Assembly (NCBI GenBank): GCA_021464415.1 | Contig: CM038471.1 | Span: forward strand, 30,663,234 to 30,727,233 | Direction of reading: 5' to 3' | DNA from: Lonicera japonica | Lineage: Eukaryota; Streptophyta; Magnoliopsida; Dipsacales; Caprifoliaceae | DNA: 64,000 nucleotides | Shown here: piece by piece, positions 1 to 11,407 of the stretch | Position numbering within the stretch: position 1 is the stretch's first letter | Layout: each line of letters starts with the position of its first letter | Notes under the pieces: model-generated | Databases searched by the model: none | The model's input: the letters and a program-made list of their open reading frames with translations, nothing else | What the model was told of the DNA's origin: nothing | Program-made: the position numbers and the translations under genes

Positions 1-1337
1 ACAGTAATTCTACACGGACATATTTATCTAACATAAAGCAGTGACATTCCAATCTGACGATTACTCATAGGTTACAATGGATTTCAATGATGATAAATTT
101 GATACGGACCCCACTGTGTTCAAACCAATAGTTGCCACATTATATATATGCGATATATACAACCCTCAAGAATTATGGGCCATGATTCAGCCCTAGAAAC
201 TTTAGGATGCAATCTACAATTTATTTTTAATGGATGATATCCTTGCAGATAAAGATACCGTATTATTTTTCAATGACAAATACTAATTTTCTCGATAACG
301 CATCCTAATTTCTTGGCACTTGTATTGCGTGTATCTTTGTTCATCGAGAGATACCAAAAAACGTACGTACTGGGACTGCAGCGTTTCAAAAACAATAGCT
401 ACAGAGGTTGCATCCTTTTAAAAAAGGGTTGAAGGACCACATCCTAAAAAGTTTCTAGGTCTTTAGGTTTTAAGTCTTGGCTAGTCTGATATAGTATTCA
501 AGAGAGGTAGTAGGGAAACAATAATGTTATTTTATTGAAAATTTATGAATAATGTTAGATACAATAATTGGAAGTTAACTAGGAATTTAGTGACAAAATC
601 GTCGATATTTTTTAGTTTCCCTCCAAAAATTTTTGAAAGTGTTGTTTGATCAATAGGGAGAGCAGTTAATTAGGAATCTATTGACGAAATTCATGGCCCA
701 AAGAGCTAGATGAAAAAGCTGATTTCTTAGTGCAGCCTTGTTGAGAGTGAGGAAGATAAGAAACATTGTTTTCAACCTATCCAGATTTATAATTAAAGAT
801 AAAAAAAAATTATGGTCTTCATAATTAAATGGCTTCTGTTTTTTCTTTCTCCTGCTCTACAAGGTTGTACTCAGTCCCATTGAGGTTGATTACATCAGTC
901 TTTTGAGAATCTTCATGAGGATTATGTGAGATTTGATGATCATAGAGCTCTCATAGTAGACTAAGTATGATGTAATATAATTTTCTTGGGCTTGTGAATA
1001 TAGTAGTCCTCCGGGTTACAAATAGTACAGAAAGCATTGTACTTATCCTTTTCCTACATGAAGTTAGCTTTAAAAGATGAGTGCTTTTACATAAACATCT
1101 ACATTTCAACTCGATGAGCCTTTCCCTTACTCGCTTGGGGTGTCATTTGTTGACTATGGATTGTGAAATTACTAAATAAATATTGTTATGAAGCTGTTGT
1201 TTCAGTGATAGGCAACTCCAACCTTTGCCTTATTTATGAAGCTGTTGACTATGGATTTTGCAATTAAGGCAATATTTTGCATCTTATTTATGAAAAGACT
1301 AAATTAGTTTTATTTATTAAAGGGTCTTACCTTCATA
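1..1337. other. AT-rich intergenic DNA, nothing recognised
   Basis: I see no convincing coding exon, RNA gene or terminal-repeat element here. The stretch is AT-rich with scattered short open frames that look like chance. Confidence 0.5.
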
Positions 1338-1634
1338 TAGGGTAATTGACCTTTTACACCCTTAAAGTTTTCTTGTTTTCTCGCTTCGATCCATAAAGTT
1401 CCATTCGTCTTATTTTGATTCTAAAAGTTTGAGCAACATTTTCGTTTCATCCAAAATTGGATGCCCCGTCAATTTTTTAGATGGAATATCCATGTGCCGC
1501 ATGGATTTTTTGTCCAAAAAATTGACGGGAATCCAACTTTAGATGAAAGTGAGACGCAACTCAAATTTTGAGTACTAAAGTGATACAAACGGAAAGGCAA
1601 ACTTTAGGGTTGCAATTGTATTAAAGGTCAACTT
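1338..1634. repeat. Foldback (long inverted repeat) element
   Basis: Two arms of roughly 140 bp are inverted relative to each other. Outer ends near 1340 and 1630 both carry a GGGT-type start followed by a TTGACCTTT block and AAAGTTT. The inner arms pair through the block GTCAATTTTTTAGATGGA near 1470 and its imperfect complement near 1515-1530. The centre is a short loop around CATG/CATGG. This is a typical hairpin-forming MITE or Mutator-type foldback shape. I could not fix a target duplication. Confidence 0.55.
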
Positions 1635-3003
1635 TATTTAGTTAGTAAGTCAAGACTCAAGAAAACGACTTTATGGACAATTTTGCCCTTTAGACCTCTC
1701 TTTTTTAATTTTTGTTACGTCTTAACTAAACCGATTAAGCCTCTACTATTCCTGCTCGCAAGAGCAAACTCTAAATCAATGCCTAATATTTGTCACTTTA
1801 TTATCTTCCCTGCCATTGACCATGTGTACAGCGGTATGGGTTCTGTTCTAAGTTAGTTGGTCTCTCTGCCTTTTCTGTTTACGAAAGAAAATGTTTTAAG
1901 TCGCAAGCAATTAAACTTAACCTAAAATTAAGTAGGGAATGGGAGATTCTCAACAAATAAGGGCCCATTTGATTGCACAAATTATCTAATTTTATAAATT
2001 ATTTCATTGTGAATTGATTGATCGTAAATTTAATAATTGTTAATTGATTTATTTTTAATTTACATGTGTTTGAAAAATCTAAGTATGAATACAAATATCA
2101 TGAATTGACTAATTTTAAGGTGTTTGGCAATTAAAATTTGAATGAGATAAATTTGCTAGTCTTAAGCACTACAATAACTTTTATACAAGCGCGTTTTGTT
2201 TCTATACACCCATATTCGATTTTTTTACCAATATAAAATTATTTTAATTATGTTACTAGTATTAAAACTAATTCTAAGATTAATTTAACCAAAATGTCAA
2301 ATTAAATTTGTAGAAAACATCAAAAATCAACACCCTAAAATGAAAATCCATATATGTACCAATATATTTTTTTTACCAACATAAAATTATTTTAAAGTGC
2401 CTCAATCTAACATATTTGAATTATTTTTCAAGGAGCAAAATATTCAACTAAAGCTAAAGCACATAATCCAAATAGAATCTCCAAAAATCACTAAGCAAAG
2501 CATGAGCATAAAACCAAAATATAATACGATCCTACAAATAATAGAATATTGATCACATTATATATGAGATCAATCACATTCAGCCACAAAATTAATTTCA
2601 AGGAAAATATAGAAGCTATTAATATTACTGAAAGGGAAAAATAAACAGTTACAAAACAAAATGACATTACAAAGATAAAGAGACCCAAAGAAAACTTCCA
2701 ACAGGGGCCCTAAAACACTGACCAAAAACTTCACAATACGAAGGCCTGTTTGTCCATCCACTTTAAAAAAAAAACATTTTTTTTTATCTCATCAACCATT
2801 TCAGGCCACAAGAAAAAGGGGAAAAGAGGATTAAATTTTCAACCTCCTAAAAAAAGAGAGAGAGAGCCTAATTAAGCCATAAGGTCACTCCTTTACACAG
2901 GAGGGTAATTAACATGGTCAAAAAAAGACAATTAACCACGAAAAAAATAGAATGGAAAAAACCCTTTTTCAAAATGAACCTTATGGCAGATTAATACAGG
3001 CTA
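1635..3003. other. AT-rich intergenic DNA with unresolved repeats
   Basis: No gene is supported. The part from about 1960 (GGGCCCATTTGATTG) to about 2160 resembles a MITE terminus, and its internal wording recurs near 6100-6220 and 7600-7670, but I could not pair its ends. Short minus-strand frames between 2490 and 2760 are hydrophobic and lack any recognisable family. Confidence 0.4.
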
Positions 3004-3006
3004 TAA

Positions 3007-3871
3007 GAGCATCTGTATCGGGTAGGGTAAATTGATAAATTTACCCTACCCCGTTCACACCGGAGAGAAAGGTAGGTTAAAATTTAGGAAGGTAGGGTAC
3101 CGACTGGCCAAATTTACCATTTCGCTAATTTTTAGTCATACGAATTTGGAAGAGCCGTATGAATGATACGAATTTAGCACACTCGTATAAATAAAAAAAT
3201 TTGAATCATACGAATGTGTGTCACTCGTATGAGTCATACGAGTGTGTCAAATTCGTATGACCCATACGAATGACACACATTCGTATGACCCATTACTTTT
3301 TTTTTTTTTTTTTTTTCATGTTTCGGTTGGTAGCTTTGGATGATGATAAAGTTAAAGTTAACTTTTTAACTTTAGGGGGTGAAATTGTAAATAAGTTAAA
3401 GTTAATAAATAGATATTGGAATAATTTTTAAAGCAAGCTGTCATTTTTTGGAACCTTTTGCAATTGAAATTAGAACTTAGTTTAATTCTTTAATGTTTAA
3501 TACAAATCACAAAAAAATTATTTTGTGTTTTAAACATGGGTTATTTGAGTTATACAATTATTGGGGCAAAAACATAATTAAGAGAATTGTTGGACCAAAC
3601 GGTGTATAACCAAAAGAGTTAAAAAAATATATATATATCAAATTGTCATACGAGTGTGCCATCATTGTATGGCTCATACGATTTTGCCACATTCGTATGG
3701 CCAAATTTGTTTTTTTTTTTTTTTTTTTTTACATCAACTCATACGATAATGCGTCATTCGTTTAATTTTTTTTATTGTTTTTTTTTACCCTTCTCGCTGT
3801 GAACTGTTTCAAAAGTTAATAAAATGTATAGTAAATTTAGCCTAAATATTTCCATTACGCTGCGGATGCTC
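3007..3871. mobile_element. PIF/Harbinger (Tourist-like) MITE with CATACGA palindromes
   Basis: The element starts GAGCATCTGTATCGGG and ends with the near-complement GCTGCGGATGCTC. It is flanked on both sides by TAA, the 3-bp target duplication expected of PIF/Harbinger elements. It is 865 bp. Inside, the word CATACGA and its complement TCGTATG recur many times in two clusters (about 3135-3295 and 3645-3765), forming palindromes such as TCATACGAATGTGTG. It holds no coding sequence. The assignment rests on termini plus TSD. Confidence 0.7.
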
Positions 3872-4006
3872 TAAGCTGGTCTAAAAATGGTGGAACAGTG
3901 TAGGCCTTTTTTACCAGGAATTTTTGGTAAAAAAAAAAGTGATTAAAATACTTTGACTTTGTAAAATGAAGATTATTTAACACTCTTTCAGGGAAAAAAA
4001 ATTGAT

Positions 4007-4174
4007 GGGGGCAAAATTGGATGGAGTTATGGGGTCCCAATAAAAAAATAACACGTGTTTATTTTTATCTATTTAAATCAAATGAAAAAATGAAAAAGGA
4101 ATTAATTTTAGATGAGAGTGGACACGTGTTGTTTTATCATTGGAGACCCCGTGACCCCATCCAATTTTGCCCCC
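4007..4174. mobile_element. Short inverted-repeat MITE
   Basis: About 30 bp at the left (GGGGGCAAAATTGGATGG, then a GGGGTCCC block) is inverted at the right (GACCCC block, then CCATCCAATTTTGCCCCC). The body is 168 bp. The superfamily is unclear because no clean target duplication is visible. Confidence 0.6.
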
Positions 4175-4230
4175 ACCAAAAATGGACTCCTTTTTTAGAG
4201 CGGATCGAATTTCTTGTTTATTCACATGAA

Positions 4231-4981
4231 CTATTTGAGATTTGCGCGTAGATTCTTCGCGAGATCCTTCAGTGTCATGTTGAACTCCTTATCCATCTGC
4301 AAGGAAAATTGAATTTGTTTAAATGGGTCCAAAGTAAGTAAAGATTGTAAATCAACATTAGAATGAAACTTTATTTCTAATAACTAATGTTTCACTAGCT
4401 AGATTCCATTGAAGGCTTGAGATTTGTGCTTTTTTTCTTAATCTGAAGTCATAAATCTAAATCTGAAAAATGTCTATTTTTCATGAATGTCTGAGTAGAT
4501 GTTGCTTTTTTCTACAAACATTTTGTATATATCTAAATGCTGAATACATGTTATTTCTCATTTAGATTCAGAGTTTAGATTTGATGCTCTTCTATCTCAT
4601 AAGTCATAACTATAAGGCTCTTTAAAATTTATACAAACAAAGACCATACTGTTATCCCTGAAACCTAAATGGATTCAGATTTATTTCGCGATAATTACAA
4701 AAAACTTGAAAATGATCAAGTTAAAAGATTGAACTTCAAAAAAATTTAAAACTTACTTGAGCAATTATGGTTATGTCAAGAGCAGAACTCCCAAAAGACA
4801 TAGCACTGCTATTGATGACTAATAGTTGAAGCTTTTCTACTTCAGCTACTGTTTTTTCCACTACTCCTTTCCTCTTCTCACAGTGAATCCTTATTAACAC
4901 ATCTTTATCACAAAAACTGGCCTCAACTTTGGGGAGCGATTTATCCACAGGTTCATCAGAGAATTTCTTGTTTGCCTTGCT
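4231..4981 (-). pseudogene. 5'-truncated bHLH transcription factor fragment (bHLH18/25-like, C-terminal ACT-like region)
   Basis: Two minus-strand exons encode the C-terminal end of a plant bHLH factor of the bHLH18/19/20/25 (NAI1) group. Exon A (about 4981-4757) reads through SLPKVEASFCDKDVLIRIHC and EKTVAEVEKL, the conserved ACT-like dimerisation region after the bHLH. It ends in a good donor, CAA|GTAAGT. Exon B (4296-4231) follows a TTTCCTTGCAG acceptor, starts MDKEFNMTLKDLAKNLRA and ends in TAG, so the natural C terminus is kept and the frame joins correctly. Upstream of exon A the frame meets a TAA at 4990-4988, and no bHLH basic or helix region appears within the next kilobase. I infer a gene fragment rather than a working gene. 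The two exons themselves are undamaged, so the truncation may be recent, or the missing exons may lie behind an insertion I failed to read through. Confidence 0.75.
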
Positions 4982-4990
4982 TATATATTA

Positions 4991-5677
4991 GACTGATTAG
5001 GAATATGTAAGTTTACTTTATTCCACTAAATTTTTCAGTGGAAGATGCTGCTTGTTTCATATTTTCCATCATTAATGGTGTCTGAATACATAATTTTCCA
5101 TGAAACAAATTTCCATGCTACAAACTTTGTTTACTTTCTCTTTTTAAAATAATTCCAAGGAATCCTGTATTTTTTCATATGAATCAATCAAACACCCCCT
5201 TATCATTTAGGTAACATTGCTTTACAATTACTTCTTTTAGGCATTTCATCAACCATGTAGCGTGTGCATAAAATTACCAAAGTATCAATTGAACAAAGCT
5301 CCAAAGCAATAATCCAAGGAAAAATGTTACTCACCTTAGCAATGGTGAAACCAACGAAATGCAAAGGGAAGAGAGGAGAAGCCCCAAATTTAGGAAAAAT
5401 CAACTCCTCGTGATTTAGCTACATAACAAATACAATTAAGTCCCATATAAGATAAAAATTACCACATGCATACTAACCCTCAATTGAAAAAAAATCCCAA
5501 ATCTGAAAACCTTATAACAAAATCGCCAATAAAAAGTGAAATCTGTGTAGAGAAACTTTCGCAATTTTAAAACCCTTGGCATATTGTAAGAGAAGGGAAG
5601 AGAGGAGAAGAGAAGAGAAGAGAAAAGGAGAGAGAGAGAGTCGTACCTATGCTGGAGGATGAGGAGAAGGAGGCTTA
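4991..5677. other. Non-coding stretch with one exon-like piece and a purine-rich tract
   Basis: On the minus strand an open piece near 5406-5335 ends in a plausible donor (GCTAAG|GTGAGT), but its peptide matches no family I know. Between about 5590 and 5640 is a GA-rich low-complexity tract. Confidence 0.3.
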
Positions 5678-6070
5678 GGTTGTGTTTGGTTGCTATTTCT
5701 GAACAAGATTTTAAAATTTTTTCTCAAAATACAATTTAAAATCAACTCTACTTTCACACTTTTCAAAATTTATTTCACTACACTTTCTCTCTCTAAATTT
5801 TTTTTAAAACGCCATAACTTTAAATCCAAAAATCAAAAAATAATAAAAAAATATATATTTGAAACCTACTCATCGAGATCTATAAAATAAGATCCATTGT
5901 GACTATTTTTTGAAATTTTTTATGCATTTTTTTCATTGGTTGAAAAAAAGTCAAACAAAACCAAATTCACTTTTCAACATAAAAACTCTAATTCAAAACA
6001 TTCAACCAAACACCAAATTTTTAAAAACTTATCTAGAAAATTTGTCTAGAAATATTAACCAAACACCACC
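5678..6070. mobile_element. PIF/Harbinger (Tourist-like) MITE
   Basis: The 393-bp element starts GGTTGTGTTTGGTTGCTATT and ends with the imperfect complement, and it is flanked by TTA on both sides. Inside is a block reading roughly CATAACTTTAAATCC, then GAAACCTACT and CGAGATCTATAAAATAAG, which recurs in other repeats of this window (15.4, 31.7/33.1, 55.2 and 60.0 kb). Confidence 0.65.
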
Positions 6071-6223
6071 TTAGCATCGGGAAATCGTCGAGCTGGTTTA
6101 CAATTGTCCAATTTAAAATAGAATAATTTTAAGTTGGGTGAGAAATTATCTCATTCATGTTTTTATGAATTAACTTAAATTGTTCAATTTTAAATTAGAC
6201 AATTTATATAAACCAAACACTAA

Positions 6224-7597
6224 GGGTATGTTTGATAGGTCATATTTTTCATGAAAAATATGGATTTTTCACTCAAATTCTTACTTTTGTAGTGTTTGAT
6301 TGTATTTATTTTTCATGGAGTCAAATTCCCACTTTTTTTACTATTCATGTACTTTTCCTTGTAAAGGTGGAAAATATTTTCTTTGGGGGTTGGTTTTTAT
6401 TTTCCAGGCAATTTGCACAAGGACCGAGGCAATTAGCACAAGTGTAGTCTAAAAAAAAAAACTTTTTTTTATCAAGTAAAATTGTTAGAAAAATAAAAAA
6501 AAAATGTTTAAAAAAAAAACAGTTTTTTGATGAATTAAACTTGTTAAAAACAAAAAAAAAACTGTTTTAAAAAAAACAGTTTTTTGATGAAGCAAAATTG
6601 TTTTCAAAAAATCTGTTTTTCACTGAAATAAAATTGTTCAAAAATAAAAAAACTGTTTTTTGATGAAGTAAAATTGTTAAAAAAATAAAAAAACTGTTTT
6701 AAAAATAAAATTGTTTCTTGATGAAGTAAACTTGTTAAAAATAAAAAAAAACTGTTTTAAAAAAAACAGTTTTTTGATGAAGTAAACTTGTTAAAAAAAA
6801 ACTGTTTTAAAAAAAAAATGTTTTTTGATGAAGTAAACTTGTTAAAAATAAAAAAACTGTTTTAAAAAAAACAGTTTTTTGATGAAGTAAACTTGTTAAA
6901 AATAAAAAAACTGTTTTCAAAAAAAAAGTTTTTTGATGAAATAAAATTGTTAAAAATAAAAAAACTGTTTCAAAAAAAAACAGTTTTTTGATGAAGTAAA
7001 CTTGTTAAAAATAAAAAAACTGTTTTGAAAAAAACTGTTTTTTGATGAAGTAAACTTGTAAAAAATAAAAAAACTGTTTTAAAAAAAACAGTTTTTTGAT
7101 GAAGTAAAATTGTTAAAAACAACTGTTTTTTAAAAAAAACTGTTTTTCAATGAAGTGTGGTCTAAAAAAAATAAAGTGTTTTTTGATGAAGTAAAATTGT
7201 TAAAAAAAAAAAATTGTTTTAAACAAAACTGATTTTTGATGAAGTAAAATTGTTCAAAAATCAAAATACTATTTTTTGATTAAGTAAAATTGAAAAAAAA
7301 AAGAAACTGTTTTTAAAAAATCTGATCTTTTAGGTAAGTTCCATGTAAAAAATATACAAGTTCCATGGAAAATAATAGCTATCAAACAACAAAAGTTGGA
7401 AAAAGTTACAATTACCATAGAAAATAATGTCTATCAAACACCAAAAGATGGAAAAGTACACTATTTTCCGGGTTAAAAACTAAGGCAATCAAACACATTT
7501 AATTGACATTTTCCATGCAACTCAATTTTAGGCAATTCAATTACCTGGAACTTATTTTCTTTCCATGCAAATTCCATGCTCGCAATCAAACGCACCT
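6224..7597. mobile_element. Tourist-like element containing an expanded minisatellite
   Basis: Left end GGGTATGTTTGATAGG and right end CAATCAAACGCACCT are inverted, with TAA immediately outside on both sides. The element at 54978-55507 has the same termini and subterminal text (CTTATTTTCTTTCCATGCAA), so this is a family. The present copy is 1374 bp against 530 bp there; the difference is mostly the tandem array at about 6450-7320. It sits between AT-rich flanks whose right side (to about 7672, ending ACCAAACGGGCTC) looks like the end of an older host MITE. Confidence 0.7.
6450..7320. repeat. Minisatellite, unit about 50-60 bp, roughly 16 copies
   Basis: The unit contains TTTTTTGATGAAGTAAA, then CTTGTTAAAAATAAAAAA and CTGTTTTAAAAAAAACAG. 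I count about sixteen occurrences of the TTGATGAAG-type core, more degenerate at both edges of the array. Each unit has a self-complementary AAACTGTTTT/AAAACAGTTT portion. It lies wholly inside the Tourist-like element. Confidence 0.85.
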
Positions 7598-7672
7598 TAA
7601 TAGTTAATATAACTGATGATTGGTTAATTTTAAATTAGTTAATTTATAATTTAAGCGTCAACCAAACGGGCT

Positions 7673-10069
7673 CTAATAGAATTGCATTTCTCCAAAGGGG
7701 TTGCACTTGGGTTCAAGTGATAAGCAGCATGTTTTAGGTGGTATGTAAGCATACACGGTGTTTGCTCTTGACATTTGCGTAAACAATGTAAATTGCTTTC
7801 TGGAACCCATGCCATGCTTACGAGGTACCCTGCATGAACTCGCGAAATGAATGTGTTGTGTGTCCATTGCATGTGCGTCTTGTTGTGAAACTAGGAAACT
7901 CTGGGAGCCTGTATAACACTCACATTACTTATTTACCATTGGGGGAAGGAAGGAGCATGACATGGAGTATCCTCCACACACATAACTTTACTCAAGATTT
8001 CCTACTGGATAATAAGGTTCTTCTACGTGCTTAGTATCACTATAGGATCAAGCTATAAAAGGATGGAAATGTGGATGGATTGCATGTGTTTATAGGCAAA
8101 AAGTTTGGCATTTTAGGAGGGTAGTGTACGAAAGGGGTAGTGATCGTTGAGGCGTAACCCATGAGGTGCCAATGATTGACCAAGTGAATTTGGGCGAGGG
8201 TTGAAGTAAGAATGCATGCACCTAGAGGAGAGGAGAAGAGAGCTTCACACCAACAATATGGGGAAGGTTAGAGAGTCAGTAGGGCTGTAGGTGAGGTGAT
8301 TATTTCTCTGGTAGAAATGCCAAAATAAGAAATATTCTAAAAATTCTATTGTTATCAAATGATTGTCGTCAGGGGTATTTTTAGTAAGGTGGTTGTATAG
8401 GCACACTTTTATGCCATAAAAGGTAAAGCTCAATTATGGCCCTTTTCCTAAAAGGGAGAAGGGCCCGTCTTTATCCACAAAGACAGGAAGGATTGGGAAC
8501 TATTTGGGCAAAGTTTAGGATAACTCTTTGTTTGGTTATGATTAGTACCTCCTCCTTTACAGTGGATCAAGTGATAGCTTACCTAACAAACCACGTGTTT
8601 AATCCTCCAAGCCATGTCTATTTAAATCAATGGCGTAGCTAGGAAATTCTGATAATGGGATGTATCAATTTTTATTTTTTTGATGAATTATAATATCATA
8701 TTTATATATATATTTAATGTAGCATCAACAAAATAACCAAAAGTACTGTATCATGCTTTTACAATTATCAAATATGACTTTTTATATTATGAATGCTAAT
8801 CTTTATAAGTAACTATAAATTAAACTTATTTAGATATCTAACTATTGGATTGGCTAATAATTATCATTATCACAAATAATTTTCCAACTTAAAGAACTAT
8901 AGAATTAAATGGTTGTAGAGTAGGGATTATTTTTTTTACCTTTAATTAATTGAATAGATTGACTAAATAACTATATGTAATTTAATTTTGGCCAAGCTGG
9001 TAAAGAGTGAAAAACTAAGCATTGTTCATAAATTCCTATTCTTGTAATTTTTTGGTGAAATGAATCCCAAGTTTTTAAGAGAGCAAATGAGAAAAATGTA
9101 GGACGAATTTGAGTATAAGGTTTGTGGGCAATAATAAATAAAAAATATAGAGAACGTTGGGAAATGCATAAAATGATAAAATATACAACAGAGAAAGTGT
9201 CTTGTGCCCTTTATTAATATTATTATTTTTAAAATTTGACCCCACTAATAATTTTTCTTTTTTAAATCAAGTGGTGTCAAATACACACCACAAGATTGAA
9301 GATTTGAAAAATGTTATATGCTCGTCTTCTAATTGTAAACCTCAAGTCAGGTCAACTGACCCCACTCTTCATAATGTAACCATACCCCTGGTTTGAATTA
9401 ATGAGAAGGGGATGTACTTGCATTGATCTACTTGGTAGGCCATAAGCTGGCCGGCCCTTAGACTAGTGGGCCAGGGGGCGTTGGGCAAGTGAGTAGGGTT
9501 CGATGACCCCACTGGTAGGGTCTTGAGGTATCTCACCTAATGGGGTCTCCACAATTCAGCTAGTTTAGGGTCCTTCTATAGGCATAATTTGTGTATATGC
9601 ATGTGATATTTGAACATTGAGGAAGAGGAAGAGGAAAAGCGAGAAGGTGAAGTGGTGGCAGTCAAAGATTGTGACAGATAGTAACACCCTTTCATGGCTA
9701 TGAGGAGAAACAGTAAAACAATGCCAAAGTGAAAGAAGAAATATGGGGAAAAAGTAGATAATTTAAGAATAGAGAGAGGGGGGCTAATAGATTGGACAAG
9801 ATATTTACTTTTTTCTTTTACTCTTGATAAGTAAGATCATTCTTGCAAATAACCATTCAAATATTACTTGAGAATAATAGTTCCATTTTTTTTCCTCTTG
9901 TTGAAGTTACTGAATTCTTCTAGATTTTTACTATTGTCCATAACACACTCATGCATTCCCTTTTTCTTCTTGCACATATAGTTTATATCCATGTATTTTC
10001 TTAAATTCCCCTTGATATACTGCAGTTTGTTATTAAGTTGAAGTTAGAAGACACGAGTCACTTGATAAT
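7673..10069. other. Intergenic DNA upstream of the eIF3a copy
   Basis: No exon or RNA gene is convincing here. The last few hundred bases (about 9600-10069) would be the promoter and 5' UTR of the eIF3a copy; a TACTGCAG-type splice acceptor at about 10024 could end a 5' UTR intron. Short frames near 7650-8040 and 8436-8642 match nothing I know. Confidence 0.4.
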
Positions 10070-10313
10070 ATGGCGACTTTTGCTAAACCAGAGAATGCTT
10101 TGAAGCGGGCAGTAGGTGAGTGACATTTTTTTTGTTCTTACATCACCGTATATATATACTTTGAATCCATGGAAAGCTGTAGTAAATTTTTGCATCAGTG
10201 TTGTTCCTCATAATTTCAATTATGACAATTTTCTTCTAGTGACATTTTTGCCTTGCATCACATCTTGCTATGAGATTTTTTTTTTGGATCTTCCATCTTG
10301 CTATGAGATTACA

Positions 10314-10516
10314 CTCCCTCTTTCCCGAATTAAGTGTTCAAGTTTGACTTCACCTCCTTTTAAAGAGACACTAAGTTCAACATAATCAATTGTTAAAAAC
10401 TAAACTTGTTTAGTCCCGAGATTTGGTACATTGATTATGTTCCGGGAAAGAAAAACCAATCTTTTTTAGGATGTCTAAAAGAGGAATAGTGGACTCTTAA
10501 TTTAGGATGGAGGGAG
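10314..10516. mobile_element. Stowaway-like (Tc1/mariner) MITE
   Basis: The left end CTCCCTCTTTCCCGAATTAA and right end TTAATTTAGGATGGAGGGAG are inverted copies of the common plant Stowaway terminus. The body is about 200 bp and lies in the first intron of the eIF3a copy. Flanking TA is plausible but not exact at both ends. Confidence 0.65.
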
Positions 10517-10810
10517 TTTTCTTATTGAGCTCTATTCACATTCCTTGTATTTCAAACAAAAAACCTATGTGGGTTGTATTTCATCAAACTTATATAAACT
10601 ATTTTATGTGGTTCGGTTCCATTAGCTGCGTTTGTTAAGAATTGTTGTCAATTGCTTGTGGAGATGAATTGATTTCTTTGTAAGACAAATTACCATGTTG
10701 TCCTTATGTGATTGAATTGATAACGATGACATTCTGGTTGGATCTTTAGTCCTTTAGTTTTTTGTCTTCTTGTCACTACCCATAAAGCACGAATAATCCC
10801 TATAGTGCCA

Positions 10811-11407
10811 TGCAGGGGTGGAACCATGATTTATTTTCAGGAGGGGCCAACATTTGGAATAGTGGAATTGACATTCGGAGTAGAACTTGAACTAATATTT
10901 CGAGAAGTGGAACTTCTAGTTTACTAAAATATTTCTCCATTATATTTCTAAAAAGTTAAAAATGATATACTAAAATTAATTATATATGTATAAATATCTT
11001 TATCGGCTCAATATTTAACTTACTATATCAAATTCAATTTTTTCCAAGCCAACATTGAATCAACCTAAATAACCAACAAACAAATATATTAATCTCAATA
11101 TTAACTTATCAAATAACAATCTAATAAGCAAATCAATGGAATAAGCGGTTCGAAAGAAATAAAAGGGGGCTAAAGTGCTAGACGAATTATACAAGTACAT
11201 AACCTAAATTTTAATTACGAAACCACCTTACCTTACATGCTTAATGTGTAATGCACAAAAGCCCCTCACCAATGCACTTTCCTAATTACACGAACATCCT
11301 CTAACTTTCTGCACTGCTACAAAAAAAACCCCAAATACTCAGGAATTTTTTTAAAGAAAATCCAGGTGGGGGCATGGCTCGCCCTGGTCCTTGAGTGGCT
11401 TTGCCTG
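10811..11407. mobile_element. hAT-like non-autonomous element
   Basis: A perfect 8-bp direct repeat, TAGTGCCA, flanks a 597-bp body (10803-10810 and 11408-11415), the size expected for hAT. The left end carries CAGGGGTGGAACCATGA and the right end GGCTTTGCCTG, a weak inverted match. It sits in the first intron of the eIF3a copy. Confidence 0.55.

Noticed and set aside
5203..5403. 66-aa minus-strand frame taken as upstream bHLH exon
   Set aside because: It has no basic region or helix-loop-helix residues.
6450..7320. CRISPR-like array
   Set aside because: The units are contiguous tandem repeats without unique spacers, in a plant nuclear context.
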